A stretch of 64,000 nucleotides of DNA, from positions 372,001 to 436,000 of the forward strand of contig CAVSNJ010000025.1 in NCBI GenBank assembly GCA_963729295.1. The letters run 5' to 3'. This document shows, piece after piece, positions 1 to 8,041 of this stretch. Below the pieces are notes generated by a model. It had not been told where the DNA came from. It worked only from the letters and a program-made list of their open reading frames with translations, and made no database searches. Positions within the stretch are counted from its first letter, which is position 1. Every line of letters starts with the position of its first letter. The DNA is from DATJLY01 sp963729295 (GTDB lineage Bacteria > Pseudomonadota > Alphaproteobacteria > ATCC43930 > CGMCC-115725). A program made the translations under genes and the position numbers.

Positions 1-873
1 CTCCGAAATGAGCAGGTGGCCCGCGCCGCGCATTTGCACGAGACGCGCCTTGGGCATCAGCGCCGCCATTTCCGGCAGCGCGCTCGACACCCAGTCGTTG
101 TCCGGCATCGCCGGATCGCCGCCGATTAAGGTTACCGCGCGCGCGATCGCCGAAAGGCGCTGCCACGTGTCGGCGTCCGACTGGCTGCGAAAAATGAAGC
201 TCTCGATCGCGGGCGGACAGCAGAGACGGAAACCGTTCCCGCTGGGGCGCAAGCTCGCGCGACAATGCGCCTCGAGCATGGCGGGATCGAAGCGCGCGAA
301 CATGCCTCGCCCTTTCAAGCGCGCGGCGAGCGCCGCGGGGCTGGCCCACTCGGCGCGGCGTTTCAGCGTGCCCACGACGAGGCGCTCCTGCTTCTCGACC
401 GCCTCGGCGCGCGCGGCGGTTCCGGGCGGCGGAAAGATCGGCGGCTCGAACGCGACGAAGGCGCGCCACGCCGGAGCGCGGCCCAACACGAGAAGGCGCA
501 GCGCCGACGCGGCGCCGAGCGAATGGCCGACATAGGACAATTCGCCCGTCCCCGCTTCGGCGGCGACGCGGCGAGTCAGATGCACAAGGTCATCGGCGAT
601 GCGATCGACGGCAAAGACGGTCTCGATGGGCCCGTCGGGCCAAGTCGATCCGCCGTGTCCGCGCGCGTCGAACGCGAACACCTGCGCGTCCGCCGCAAGC
701 AGGTCGAGCCACGGCGCATAGGATCCCGCCGCCATGCCGTTCGCGTGGCCGAAGAGAAGCGCCGGCGCATCCTTCGGTCCGCCGATGCGATAGACCGGCA
801 GCACCGCGCCATCCGGCATCGCGACGTCGATGACGGCATCGGCCGATGGGAGCGAGCGGAAGGCGGTATTCAT
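1..873 (-). CDS. alpha/beta hydrolase fold protein (partial, C-terminus beyond window)
   Basis: The reverse-strand frame starts at the ATG at 871-873 and stays open to base 1, so the 3' end lies outside the window (291 codons seen). The N-terminal part has the HANG oxyanion-type motif and FDARGHGGS. The nucleophile elbow GHSLG is near residue 110, and the end has a GAGHLL motif carrying the catalytic His. These are the standard marks of the alpha/beta hydrolase family (esterase, lipase or haloperoxidase-like); the substrate cannot be told. No signal peptide is seen, so it is probably cytoplasmic. It is divergent from the MarR gene with only 35 bases between the starts, so it is a likely target of that regulator. 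Confidence 0.88.
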   Translation of the reverse strand, partial: MNTAFRSLPSADAVIDVAMPDGAVLPVYRIGGPKDAPALLFGHANGMAAGSYAPWLDLLAADAQVFAFDARGHGGSTWPDGPIETVFAVDRIADDLVHLTRRVAAEAGTGELSYVGHSLGAASALRLLVLGRAPAWRAFVAFEPPIFPPPGTAARAEAVEKQERLVVGTLKRRAEWASPAALAARLKGRGMFARFDPAMLEAHCRASLRPSGNGFRLCCPPAIESFIFRSQSDADTWQRLSAIARAVTLIGGDPAMPDNDWVSSALPEMAALMPKARLVQMRGAGHLLISE

Positions 874-908
874 GACCCGGGGCGCGCAGCGCCGCTATAC
901 TGGCGGCG

Positions 909-1385
909 ATGACGAGCGAGCTGCCTCTCAGCGCAAGCGACAAGCCGGCCAAGGCGCGCGCCATGCGCCTCGGATTTTTGGACACGCTCATCGGCTATCA
1001 TTTGCGCCGCGCGCAGGTGGGATTGTTCCAGCATTTCGCCCGCACCGTCGGCCGCGCCGGAGTGACGCCGGGCCAGCTCGGCGTCGTCGCCATGATCGGC
1101 GCCAATCCCGGCTTGAGCCAGACCCGGCTCGGCCGTGCGCTCGGCATCGACCGCTCGACCATGGTCGCGGTGATCGACGCGCTCGAGAAGCGCGGGCTCG
1201 TGGTGCGCGAGGTCTCGCCCAACGACCGCCGCTCGCACGCGCTGCGCCTTTCGGGCAAGGGCACGGAGCTGATGGGCCGGCTCGAGGATGCGGCGCGCGC
1301 GCACGAAAGCGACTGGGCCGGAAACCTTTCCGACGCCGAGCGCCGCCAGCTCATCGAGCTGTTGCGGCGGCTCGTCGCCGAATAG
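909..1385 (+). CDS. MarR-family transcriptional regulator
   Basis: A 158-residue protein, normal for MarR. The winged helix-turn-helix spans roughly residues 50-115: LSQTRLGRALGIDRST is the recognition part, followed by the wing with the conserved D-R-R (SPNDRRSH). The ends supply the helices used for dimerisation. MarR proteins usually repress a divergent gene and are released by a small aromatic ligand; here the divergent neighbour is the alpha/beta hydrolase, starting 35 bases away. The ligand cannot be predicted. Confidence 0.9.
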   Translation: MTSELPLSASDKPAKARAMRLGFLDTLIGYHLRRAQVGLFQHFARTVGRAGVTPGQLGVVAMIGANPGLSQTRLGRALGIDRSTMVAVIDALEKRGLVVREVSPNDRRSHALRLSGKGTELMGRLEDAARAHESDWAGNLSDAERRQLIELLRRLVAE

Positions 1386-1390
1386 GCGCA

Positions 1391-2095
1391 TCACTTGCCG
1401 TCGAGCTCCCACAGCCGGTCCTTGAGCTTGAATCCCTCGGGGCCTGCGTCGAACACGTAGAACTGGATGCGTCGGTCGGTCTCGTCGCCGGTCCAGTTGG
1501 TGCCGATGAAAAGTTCCCCTTTCTGGCTGCCGTTGCTGACGGTGGCGATGCAGTTGGTCAAGATGCCCGAGCCGATACCGTTGGCGGCCATGTCGAGGAT
1601 GTTGAAATCGGGCTCGCGGTAGAAGGACGTGCGGAAGCTGATGCCGATGTGGAGCTCCTGCGTCGCGAGATCGCGATAATCGGGATCGGTGCAGCCGCCC
1701 GCCGTATCGACGAGCGAGAAGGTGCCGTCCTCACCCGGAGGATGGTACAGCGTCCTGAGGCTCGTCGCGCGCGCCGCGGCCTCGTCGTCGGTCGTGGCGT
1801 GCAGCTCGATATCGAACGTCTGGCTCGCCGCGCGCCAGCGCGCGGTGAAGGTGACCGGCACATCGTTGTCGCGATAATGGCCGATCCCGGTACAGATACG
1901 CGCCTCGTCGCTCGAGGACTGATCGGCGACGATGGCGCTCACCGAGAGCAGCGGCGCGCCGTCGTGAACGCTCGACGGGTCGTTCTGCACCACCGGCAGG
2001 AGGCTCGCGCAGTCGGGCGCTTTGGGCTCGTCGGCGGCCACGGCCGCGCCCGCAGGGGCGAGCAGCAGGACGAGAGCGACGGCGGCCGCCTGCAA
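1391..2095 (-). CDS. secreted protein of unknown function
   Basis: A 234-residue frame with a hydrophobic N-terminal signal peptide ending near AAVAADE, then a mature part with three or four Cys that could form disulfides in the periplasm. I recognise no family. The only start that keeps the whole signal peptide is a TTG at 2093-2095, three bases after the stop of the upstream amidotransferase gene and in the same frame, so the two are probably translationally coupled. The initiation codon is therefore less certain than the frame. It converges on the MarR gene with a 5-base gap. Confidence 0.7.
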   Translation of the reverse strand: MQAAAVALVLLLAPAGAAVAADEPKAPDCASLLPVVQNDPSSVHDGAPLLSVSAIVADQSSSDEARICTGIGHYRDNDVPVTFTARWRAASQTFDIELHATTDDEAAARATSLRTLYHPPGEDGTFSLVDTAGGCTDPDYRDLATQELHIGISFRTSFYREPDFNILDMAANGIGSGILTNCIATVSNGSQKGELFIGTNWTGDETDRRIQFYVFDAGPEGFKLKDRLWELDGK

Positions 2096-2098
2096 CGA

Positions 2099-2884
2099 TC
2101 AGGCCGCGCGGCGGCGGCGGGCAGAAGCGTGGCAGGCTTCGCCGAAGGCGGCGAAGAGGGCGCGCGAGAACGGCGTCTCCTGATGGCGGTGCTCGGGATG
2201 CCACTGCACGCCGACGATGAAGCGCGCCTGCGGCAGGTGGACGCCCTCGATCTGTCCGTCAGGCGCGGTCGCCTCGACGACGAGGCCGGCCGCCAGCCGA
2301 TCGATCCCCTGGAAATGCAGCGAATTGACGGTAAGCGCGGTCTCGCCGCCGGCAAGCTTGGCGAACAGCCCGCCGGGCGCGAGCGTGACCGGATGCGCCA
2401 GGTGGGCATAGCGCTCGTCCATCGTGTCGCGTTTCGGCGCGCGATGGTCGAGCCGTCCCGGCACCTCGTGCAGCACGGTGTGCAGGCTGCCGCCCAACGC
2501 CACGTTCAGCTCCTGCATGCCGCGGCAGATGGCGAGCACCGGCACATCGGCCCGCGCCGCCGCGCGAATGAGCGGCAGCGACGTCCGGTCGCGTTGCGGA
2601 TCGATCTTGCGGTCGGGCAGGAGAGCGGCGCCGCCATAATTGTGCGGCTCGATATCGGTGCGCGAGCCGGTCAGGAGCAGGCCGTCGAGTCGCTGGACCA
2701 TGTCCTCGGCCGCCACCCGGTCGCCCGCCGCCGGCACCAGAAGCGGCAAGCCGCCGACCGCGTCGACCACGGTGACGATGTACTTCTCGGACACGGTGTG
2801 AAAGGTGTGCTCGCCTTCCGTACGCACGCAACAAACGACGCCGATGACGGGCGGCGGCTCGTGGCCGCCAAAAGGAGCTGGCAT
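2099..2884 (-). CDS. gamma-glutamyl-gamma-aminobutyrate hydrolase family (peptidase C26, class I amidotransferase fold)
   Basis: A 261-residue protein. The nucleophile elbow AICRGMQELN holds the catalytic Cys (about residue 113), and QWHPEH near residue 223 supplies the His. This matches the PuuD-like peptidase C26 family, which hydrolyses gamma-glutamyl-GABA or similar gamma-glutamyl amides in polyamine and GABA breakdown. The ATG at 2882-2884 was chosen because the open frame upstream of it (to 3064) lacks family similarity and runs over the lolA terminus. No other polyamine genes are nearby, so the exact substrate is open. Confidence 0.88.
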   Translation of the reverse strand: MPAPFGGHEPPPVIGVVCCVRTEGEHTFHTVSEKYIVTVVDAVGGLPLLVPAAGDRVAAEDMVQRLDGLLLTGSRTDIEPHNYGGAALLPDRKIDPQRDRTSLPLIRAAARADVPVLAICRGMQELNVALGGSLHTVLHEVPGRLDHRAPKRDTMDERYAHLAHPVTLAPGGLFAKLAGGETALTVNSLHFQGIDRLAAGLVVEATAPDGQIEGVHLPQARFIVGVQWHPEHRHQETPFSRALFAAFGEACHASARRRRAA

Positions 2885-2940
2885 GGCATTTATATGAACC
2901 GAACAGCGCCAGCGTGCAAGCGCGTGAGACTTAAAGTTGG

Positions 2941-3606
2941 TTAAGGATGGGCGTCGGGACGCGGGTCGGTCCAGTAGAACAGGTTGGCGTCGAGCGGCAC
3001 GCCGAACTGCGGATTCTGGAGCGTCACCGTGACCTGCTTCCTCTGCGCGTCGAGCACGGTCCATTGCCGGAGCTGGAGCGGCTTGTCCGAGAGCACGACC
3101 GTGACCTGGCCGACATCGGCGTTCTTGGTCTCGACCAGAGTGAGGCGAAGTGTGTCGGCGGCGTGGCGAAAATCGGTCACGGTGATGTCGCCGCTAAGCA
3201 CGATCGGATCGCGCAGCAGGAACCAGGCCGGCGTGTCGTTGACATAGGTGCGCGAGACCTGGTCGAGCCGGCTGTCGTAGTAATAGATCTGGCCCTCGGT
3301 CGCGACGATCAGGATCGGCGAGGGCGGATCGTAGACGACGCGCATCTGGCCGGGCCGGCGCAGATAGATCGTGCCGGCGGCGACGCCGCCGCCGTCGTCG
3401 ACCTGCTCGAAGCGCGACTGCATCGTGCGGATGCCGTTCAGGTATTGCTGCGCCCGCGTCACGTCGTCGCGGGCGGCGGCGTCGAGCGGCGCCGGACGGG
3501 GCCCGGTCGGCGACGCCGCGCGCACGAGCCGCGGCGCGAGCGCGGCCGCGCCGAGAAGGGCAAACGCGGCGCGGCGGCTGAGGTGGGATCGGGAGATGTC
3601 TGCCAT
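2941..3606 (-). CDS. lolA: LolA-like outer-membrane lipoprotein carrier
   Basis: A 221-residue protein. The N-terminus has a twin-arginine-like stretch (SRRAAF) and a hydrophobic signal segment ending about residue 31. The body has the LolA pattern: a repeated-strand half-barrel with RFEQ, the central YLRRPGQMRVVYDPP segment and PIVLSG. LolA binds lipoprotein acyl chains in the periplasm and ferries them from LolCDE to the outer membrane. The gene follows ftsK on the same strand, an arrangement I associate with alphaproteobacteria. A 105-base gap with a palindromic repeat separates them. Confidence 0.88.
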   Translation of the reverse strand: MADISRSHLSRRAAFALLGAAALAPRLVRAASPTGPRPAPLDAAARDDVTRAQQYLNGIRTMQSRFEQVDDGGGVAAGTIYLRRPGQMRVVYDPPSPILIVATEGQIYYYDSRLDQVSRTYVNDTPAWFLLRDPIVLSGDITVTDFRHAADTLRLTLVETKNADVGQVTVVLSDKPLQLRQWTVLDAQRKQVTVTLQNPQFGVPLDANLFYWTDPRPDAHP

Positions 3607-3638
3607 GATCCTTAGATAACAACTGACGCGACGATTTG

Positions 3639-3704
3639 CCCCCTCACCCTGCCCTCTCCCCAGAGAGGAGAGGGGCGACCGCAGTCGGGCGACGGTGAGG
3701 TGGG
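3639..3704. repeat. REP-like inverted repeat in the ftsK-lolA gap
   Basis: Imperfect inverted repeat: CCCCTCACC on the left pairs with GGTGAGGTGGG on the right, and an inner CCCTCTCCCC faces GGAGAGGGG across a short loop. The CCCTCACCC...GGTGAGG style is a common dispersed intergenic element in proteobacterial genomes. It may stabilise or terminate the ftsK transcript. I see one copy in this window. Confidence 0.6.
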
Positions 3705-3711
3705 ACTGCGC

Positions 3712-6057
3712 CTAGTCGAGCTTTCGGGCCAGGACTTCGCGCTTGCCGACATGGTTCGCGGCGCTCACCACGCCCTCGGACTCCATGCGCTCGATGATGC
3801 GGGCGGCGCGGTTATAGCCGATCTGGAGATGGCGCTGCACGAAGCTCGTCGAGGCTTTGCGCTCGCGGCAGACGAGCGCCACCGCCTGGTCGTAGAGCTG
3901 ATCGCCCGAGCCGCCGTCCTCGTCCTCGCCGCCAACGCCGAAGACGCTTTCGCCGTCATCGGCGTCGCCCTCGGTGACCTCGTCGAGATAGGTCGGCTCG
4001 CCGCCACTCTCCTTGAGGAAGCGGACGATGCTCTCGACCTCCTCGTCGGAGACGAAGGGTCCGTGCACGCGGGTGATGCGGCCGCCGCCCGCCATGTAGA
4101 GCATGTCGCCGCGGCCGAGCAGTTGCTCCGCGCCCGATTCGCCCAGGATCGTGCGGCTGTCGATCTTCGACGTCACCTGGAAGCTGATGCGGGTCGGGAA
4201 ATTGGCCTTGATCGTGCCGGTGATGACATCGACCGACGGGCGCTGCGTCGCCATGACGATGTGGATGCCGGCGGCGCGCGCCATTTGCGCGAGGCGTTGG
4301 ATCGCCGCCTCGATGTCCTTGCCGGCGACGAGCATCAGGTCCGCCATCTCGTCCACCACGACGACGATCAACGGGAGCCGCGAGGTCTCGAGCGGCTGTT
4401 CCTCGAACACGGGATGGCCGTCGTCGTCGAAGCCGGTCTGGACGCGACGCATCAAGGTCTCGCCCTTCGCTGCCGCCTCGGCGAGACGCTGGTTGTAGCC
4501 CTCGATGTTGCGCACGCCGAGCTTCGACATGGCGCGGTAGCGGTTCTCCATCTCGCGCACGGTCCATTTGAGCGCGACCACCGCCTTGCGCGCCTCGGTC
4601 ACGACCGGCGCCAGGAGATGCGGGATGCCGTCATAGACGGAAAGCTCCAGCATCTTCGGATCGATCATGATGAACTTGCACTCGTCGGGCGGCAGGCGAT
4701 AGAGGATCGACAGGATCATGGTGTTGATGCCGACCGACTTGCCCGAGCCGGTGGTGCCGGCGATGAGGAGATGCGGCATGCGCGCCAGATCGGTGATGAC
4801 GGGCGCGCCGGAAATGTCCTTGCCGAGAACGAGCGGCAGCTTGGCATTGGTGCGCTCATAAGCCTCGGTCGCCAAGAGCTCGCGCAGATAGACCATCTCG
4901 GTCCGCTGGTTCGGCAGCTCGATGCCGATGACGTTGCGGCCCGGCACGACGGCGATGCGCGCGGAGATGGCGCTCATCGAGCGCGCGACATCGTCGGCCA
5001 GGCCGATGACGCGCGAGGCCTTGATGCCGGGCGCGGGCTCGAGCTCGTAGAGCGCCACGACCGGCCCGGGCCGCACTTTCACGATCTGACCGCGCACGCC
5101 GTAATCCTCGAGCACGGATTCGAGAAGGCGCGCGTTCTGTTGCAGCGAATCCTCGTTGATGGTGGCGGCCTTCGCCGGCGGCACCTCTTTCAGGAGATCG
5201 AGCGGCGGCAACAGGTGCTCGCCCGAGCCGCGCAGATCGAGCGAGGCCTGGCGCGCGGGATCGGGCCGCTTCTTCGCGCGCGGCGGCACATCGACAGTGG
5301 CGGTGCGGCGCGGCAGCCGCGGCTCGTCCTCCTCCGCATCGCCGTCACGCTCGGCCAGGGGCGCGCGCGCCAGAAGCGGCTCGCGCCGCTGCGGGGCGGG
5401 CGCGTCGATCTCCTCGGCATGCTGGCGCCACGCGGCCACGCGCGCGGCGAGGCGCGCGAACACTCCCGCGCGCTTCGGCCGGTCCTCGCGCGCGAGCGTC
5501 GCCAAGGCGCGCGCCGCCGCCGCGGGCGAGAAGCCCATGACGTAAAGCAGCATGAGCGCCACGAGCGCGGCCGCCGCCATCGCGGTGATGGGGGGCGCGA
5601 GGCTCGCCCTATCGAGCGCCGTCGCGGCAAGCCCGCCGAGCGCGCCGCCCAATCCGCCCGCGAGCGGCCAGAAGGACGGCGCCGGAAAGATCGCGAGCGC
5701 CAGTGCCGCCGCCACCAGCATCGGCGGCAGCACGACGAGCCGCAGCCACAAGCGCGCGAGCCCGCGCCCGAGCAGCAGCCGCACCGCCCAATCGAGCAGC
5801 ACGACCGGCAGGAGCCACGCGCCGAGGCCCAAGCCTTGCAGCAGCCCGTCGCTGAGACAGGCGCCGAAATATCCGAGCGCATTGCCGACCGGCTGATCGA
5901 CGGCGTGGTTCCACGACGGATCGGCGCGGTCGTAGGTCGCGAGCGCCAGCGCCAGCAGCACCGCGGCGACCAGAAGTGCGAGCCCCGTCGCCTGCATCGC
6001 GAGACGGCGCAGCGAGAAACCTTCGGGCGCTTTCGCGAAATCGGAGAGCGCGCTCAT
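3712..6057 (-). CDS. ftsK: DNA translocase FtsK
   Basis: A 781-residue protein. Residues about 15-175 carry several hydrophobic membrane segments, followed by a charged linker, then the translocase motor with Walker A GTTGSGKS (near residue 434) and Walker B VVVVDEMADLM. The C-terminal winged-helix gamma domain (FVQRHLQIGYNRAA) reads KOPS-type sequences. FtsK pumps the chromosome termini through the division septum and activates XerCD. The ATG at 6055-6057 overlaps the aminotransferase stop (ATGA) and opens directly into the membrane segments; the frame open upstream is a shadow of the aminotransferase. Confidence 0.96.
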   Translation of the reverse strand: MSALSDFAKAPEGFSLRRLAMQATGLALLVAAVLLALALATYDRADPSWNHAVDQPVGNALGYFGACLSDGLLQGLGLGAWLLPVVLLDWAVRLLLGRGLARLWLRLVVLPPMLVAAALALAIFPAPSFWPLAGGLGGALGGLAATALDRASLAPPITAMAAAALVALMLLYVMGFSPAAAARALATLAREDRPKRAGVFARLAARVAAWRQHAEEIDAPAPQRREPLLARAPLAERDGDAEEDEPRLPRRTATVDVPPRAKKRPDPARQASLDLRGSGEHLLPPLDLLKEVPPAKAATINEDSLQQNARLLESVLEDYGVRGQIVKVRPGPVVALYELEPAPGIKASRVIGLADDVARSMSAISARIAVVPGRNVIGIELPNQRTEMVYLRELLATEAYERTNAKLPLVLGKDISGAPVITDLARMPHLLIAGTTGSGKSVGINTMILSILYRLPPDECKFIMIDPKMLELSVYDGIPHLLAPVVTEARKAVVALKWTVREMENRYRAMSKLGVRNIEGYNQRLAEAAAKGETLMRRVQTGFDDDGHPVFEEQPLETSRLPLIVVVVDEMADLMLVAGKDIEAAIQRLAQMARAAGIHIVMATQRPSVDVITGTIKANFPTRISFQVTSKIDSRTILGESGAEQLLGRGDMLYMAGGGRITRVHGPFVSDEEVESIVRFLKESGGEPTYLDEVTEGDADDGESVFGVGGEDEDGGSGDQLYDQAVALVCRERKASTSFVQRHLQIGYNRAARIIERMESEGVVSAANHVGKREVLARKLD

Positions 6058-7280
6058 GCCAGCACCTGGACCAGGCGCGAAAGCCCGGCCTCGATCGTCG
6101 CGTCGTCGTGCACGATCGCGACGCGGATGTAGCGCTTGCCGGGATTCTCGCCGCGCGCATTGGCCCGCGCGATGTAGGCGCCGGGGAGCGTCCTCACCGC
6201 CGCCTCGCGCCACAGCGTGAGCGCGGCTTCTTCGCCGTCGCCGACATCGAGCCACAACAGGAACCCGCCGGGCGGACGATAGAAGCCGAAGCGGCCTTTG
6301 AGGACGCGCTCGGCCACGTCGAACTTGCGGCGATAGAGCGCGCGGTTCTCCTCGACATGCGTCTCCTCGCGCCACAGCGCCGTCGCCGCCTCCTGGATCG
6401 GCAACGGCACCTGCGCGCCGCCGTAGCTCCGGAGCGTGTCCATCAGCGCGATGAGCTTGGGATCGCCGGCGACGAAGCCGCAGCGCAATCCCGCGGCGCT
6501 CGAGCGCTTCGACAAGGAGTGGAAGACAAGCACGTTCGAGAGGTCGCCACCCATCGCCGCGCACGCCTCGAGCGCGCCGGGCGGCGCGCCCTTGTCGTAG
6601 ATCTCGCAATAGCATTCGTCGACCGCGAGCACGAAATCATGCGCGCGGGCGAGCCGGATCGCGGACTTGAGATAGTCGAGCGAGGCGATCGCACCCTGCG
6701 GATTGGCGGGGCTGCAGAGATAGAAGAGCGCGGCGCGCGCGAGCACGGCATCGGGGATGGCGTCGAGATCGGGCAGGAAGCCCGACTTCGCCGTTGCGTC
6801 CAGAAAGACGGGCTCCGCGCCCGCCATCTGCGCCGCGCCGTTATAGACGAGGTAATAGGGATTGGGCATGAGCACCGCGGGCTCGCGGCCGCGCTTCTCC
6901 TGCGGCACCGCCATCGCGGCGGCGAGGAAGAGCCCTTCCTTGGTGCCGTTCAACGAAAGCACGTGGCGCTCGCTGACGAGACCCGGCGGCAGGCGGTAGC
7001 GCCGCGCCAGCCACTCGGCGCAGGCCGCGCGATAGGCCGGCGTCCCTTGCATCGGCGGATAGCGGTTCCACAGTTTCGACGTCTCGGCGATGATCCGCGC
7101 CATCACCGGCGGCGGGTCGTGCTGCGGCTCGCCCAGCGACATCAGCACATGCGGCAGGTTGGTCCGGGGCGGCGCGGCGTCGAGCAGCGCCCTGAGACGC
7201 GCCCAGGGATTGTCGTCGATCCGCAACAGGCGGGGGTTCACCACGGGAGCCGGGCCTCCGCACCAGGTCGGGCCGAGCAT
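6054..7280 (-). CDS. class I/II PLP aminotransferase (DapC-like)
   Basis: A 408-residue fold-type I aminotransferase. Visible are NPYY, the CSPANPQG segment, VDECYCEIY, the PLP-lysine motif SLSKRSSAAGLRCGF, and the carboxylate-binding Arg near the end (RYIRVAI). The start NPRLLRIDDNPWARLRALL resembles proteobacterial N-succinyldiaminopimelate aminotransferase (DapC), which makes the lysine and peptidoglycan precursor. I infer that role, but a generic aspartate/alanine transaminase cannot be excluded. The ATG at 7278-7280 was chosen over a TTG at 7302-7304. It is translationally coupled to ftsK by ATGA. Confidence 0.87.
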   Translation of the reverse strand: MLGPTWCGGPAPVVNPRLLRIDDNPWARLRALLDAAPPRTNLPHVLMSLGEPQHDPPPVMARIIAETSKLWNRYPPMQGTPAYRAACAEWLARRYRLPPGLVSERHVLSLNGTKEGLFLAAAMAVPQEKRGREPAVLMPNPYYLVYNGAAQMAGAEPVFLDATAKSGFLPDLDAIPDAVLARAALFYLCSPANPQGAIASLDYLKSAIRLARAHDFVLAVDECYCEIYDKGAPPGALEACAAMGGDLSNVLVFHSLSKRSSAAGLRCGFVAGDPKLIALMDTLRSYGGAQVPLPIQEAATALWREETHVEENRALYRRKFDVAERVLKGRFGFYRPPGGFLLWLDVGDGEEAALTLWREAAVRTLPGAYIARANARGENPGKRYIRVAIVHDDATIEAGLSRLVQVLA

Positions 7281-7309
7281 AGAGGCTCCTCGCGCACCCG
7301 CCAAGCCAG

Positions 7310-7347
7310 CCCCACATGTTGGGGTGTGAGCTCCTCACACTACTATA
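7310..7347 (-). promoter_or_regulatory. probable promoter/operator region of the aminotransferase-ftsK operon
   Basis: Upstream of the aminotransferase start lie a short inverted repeat (CCCCA at 7310-7314 with TGGGG at 7320-7324), a second perfect 7-base one (GTGTGAG at 7324-7330 with CTCACAC at 7334-7340), and an AT-rich TACTATATAA patch (7341-7350) that stands out from the GC-rich surroundings and could hold a -10 element on the reverse strand. The palindromes may be an operator or a leader hairpin. The assignment is inferred from position and base composition only. Confidence 0.4.
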
Positions 7348-7367
7348 TAAGGGGCCATAGCCGCGCG

Positions 7368-7479
7368 AATTGGGTTCGTTCCGCAATTTCGGCTTCGACT
7401 CGGGCGAATTGGGTTCGTTCCGCGAATTTGCCGCGCGCCGGCAAATTGGGTTCGTTCCGCGAATTGGCTTCGTTCGGTC
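7368..7479. repeat. short direct repeats AATTGGGTTCGTTCCGC (3 exact + 1 degenerate copy)
   Basis: Exact 17-base copies lie at 7368-7384, 7407-7423 and 7444-7460, and a degenerate copy (AATTGGCTTCGTTCGG) at 7462-7479. Start-to-start spacings are 39, 37 and 18 bases. The array fills the intergenic stretch between the aminotransferase promoter area and the DUF1127 gene, and no gene is visible in it. Translated on the reverse strand it gives repeated N-E-P-N/T-N-P-I words, a pattern I have seen in spurious database proteins from such arrays. Function is unknown. Confidence 0.75.
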
Positions 7480-7555
7480 GATTCGCGCGGGCGCCTCAGC
7501 CGCGCCGTCCGCCCGGTACGTACAGCAGTGGATGTGGCGCGCGCGGCGCGCGGCG

Positions 7556-7762
7556 TCAATCCCGCCACAGCGGTTTCGCCGCCTCGTTGAGCGCATCGCA
7601 GCGCGTGATGCCGATGTCGCGCAGTTCGCGCTCGTTGAGCTGCAAAAGCTCGAAGCGCTCGCGCCGGCGCCGGAGCCAGGCATCGAGGAGCTCGAACCAC
7701 AGGGCCCCGCGGGCGGCGGGCCGCGCCCTTGCCCGCGGGAAATCGGACACCGCGGCGCTCAT
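7556..7762 (-). CDS. DUF1127 (YjiS-like) small protein
   Basis: A 68-residue protein whose C-terminal half has the DUF1127 pattern: a helix ending in LLQLNERELRDIGITR followed by EAAKPLWRD. DUF1127 proteins are short Arg-rich alphaproteobacterial proteins; some bind RNA and affect phosphate or carbon metabolism and RNA turnover. The ATG at 7760-7762 overlaps the stop of the upstream small membrane protein (TGATG), so the two form an operon. A GTG directly before it is an alternative start. Confidence 0.85.
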   Translation of the reverse strand: MSAAVSDFPRARARPAARGALWFELLDAWLRRRRERFELLQLNERELRDIGITRCDALNEAAKPLWRD

Positions 7763-7944
7763 CACGGCACCACGAACATCTGCGCCTGCGGATCGAGCTG
7801 CGGGACGCCGTTGACGAGGACCGAAGCCAGCACGATGGCGAAGATCACGAAGATCCCGGCGGCGGCGAGAAGACCCGGATGTACGGAAAAGCTTCGGCGG
7901 CGGGCGAGATGGCCGTGCGGCCGGGCGGCGGGGACGTAGGTCAT
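7762..7944 (-). CDS. small single-pass membrane protein
   Basis: A 60-residue protein with a basic, proline/histidine-containing N-terminus (about 26 residues), one hydrophobic segment (LLAAAGIFVIFAIVLASVLV) and a short tail. I recognise no family. The ATG at 7942-7944 is preceded by AGGAG at a normal distance, which favours it over an upstream in-frame start. It is encoded directly before the DUF1127 gene with a one-base overlap and is divergent from the LysR gene. Confidence 0.65.
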   Translation of the reverse strand: MTYVPAARPHGHLARRRSFSVHPGLLAAAGIFVIFAIVLASVLVNGVPQLDPQAQMFVVP

Positions 7945-8003
7945 GGCGAAACTCCTGTTTGGTCCATGCCCCAACTTAAGCTCTTTCCCACAACTGGATA
8001 ATC

Positions 8004-8017
8004 ATCAGATATATGAT
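8004..8017. promoter_or_regulatory. AT-rich palindrome in the LysR divergent promoter
   Basis: The 98-base gap between the divergent small membrane protein and LysR genes is strongly AT-rich around 7996-8030. It contains a near-perfect 14-base palindrome, ATCA-N6-TGAT. LysR-type regulators bind palindromes with a T-N11-A core in such divergent regions, so this is a candidate autoregulatory site controlling both directions. Evidence is position and symmetry only. Confidence 0.45.
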
Positions 8018-8041
8018 ATTATTGATTGTTTCTGGTGATCT

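Noticed and set aside
830..2944. A 704-codon plus-strand frame
   Set aside because: It overlaps MarR, the secreted protein and the peptidase C26 genes in the wrong frame and has no domain features.
3700..6132. An 810-codon plus-strand frame opposite ftsK
   Set aside because: ftsK is unambiguous on the other strand; the plus frame has only low-complexity Arg/His/Ala-rich sequence.
6058..6615. A longer FtsK starting at 6615
   Set aside because: The extra 186 codons overlap the aminotransferase gene in another frame and are Arg-rich shadow sequence; the ATGA overlap at 6054-6057 gives the natural start.
7368..7479. CRISPR array
   Set aside because: The repeats are 17 bases with unequal spacers of about 1-22 bases, and no cas gene is near.
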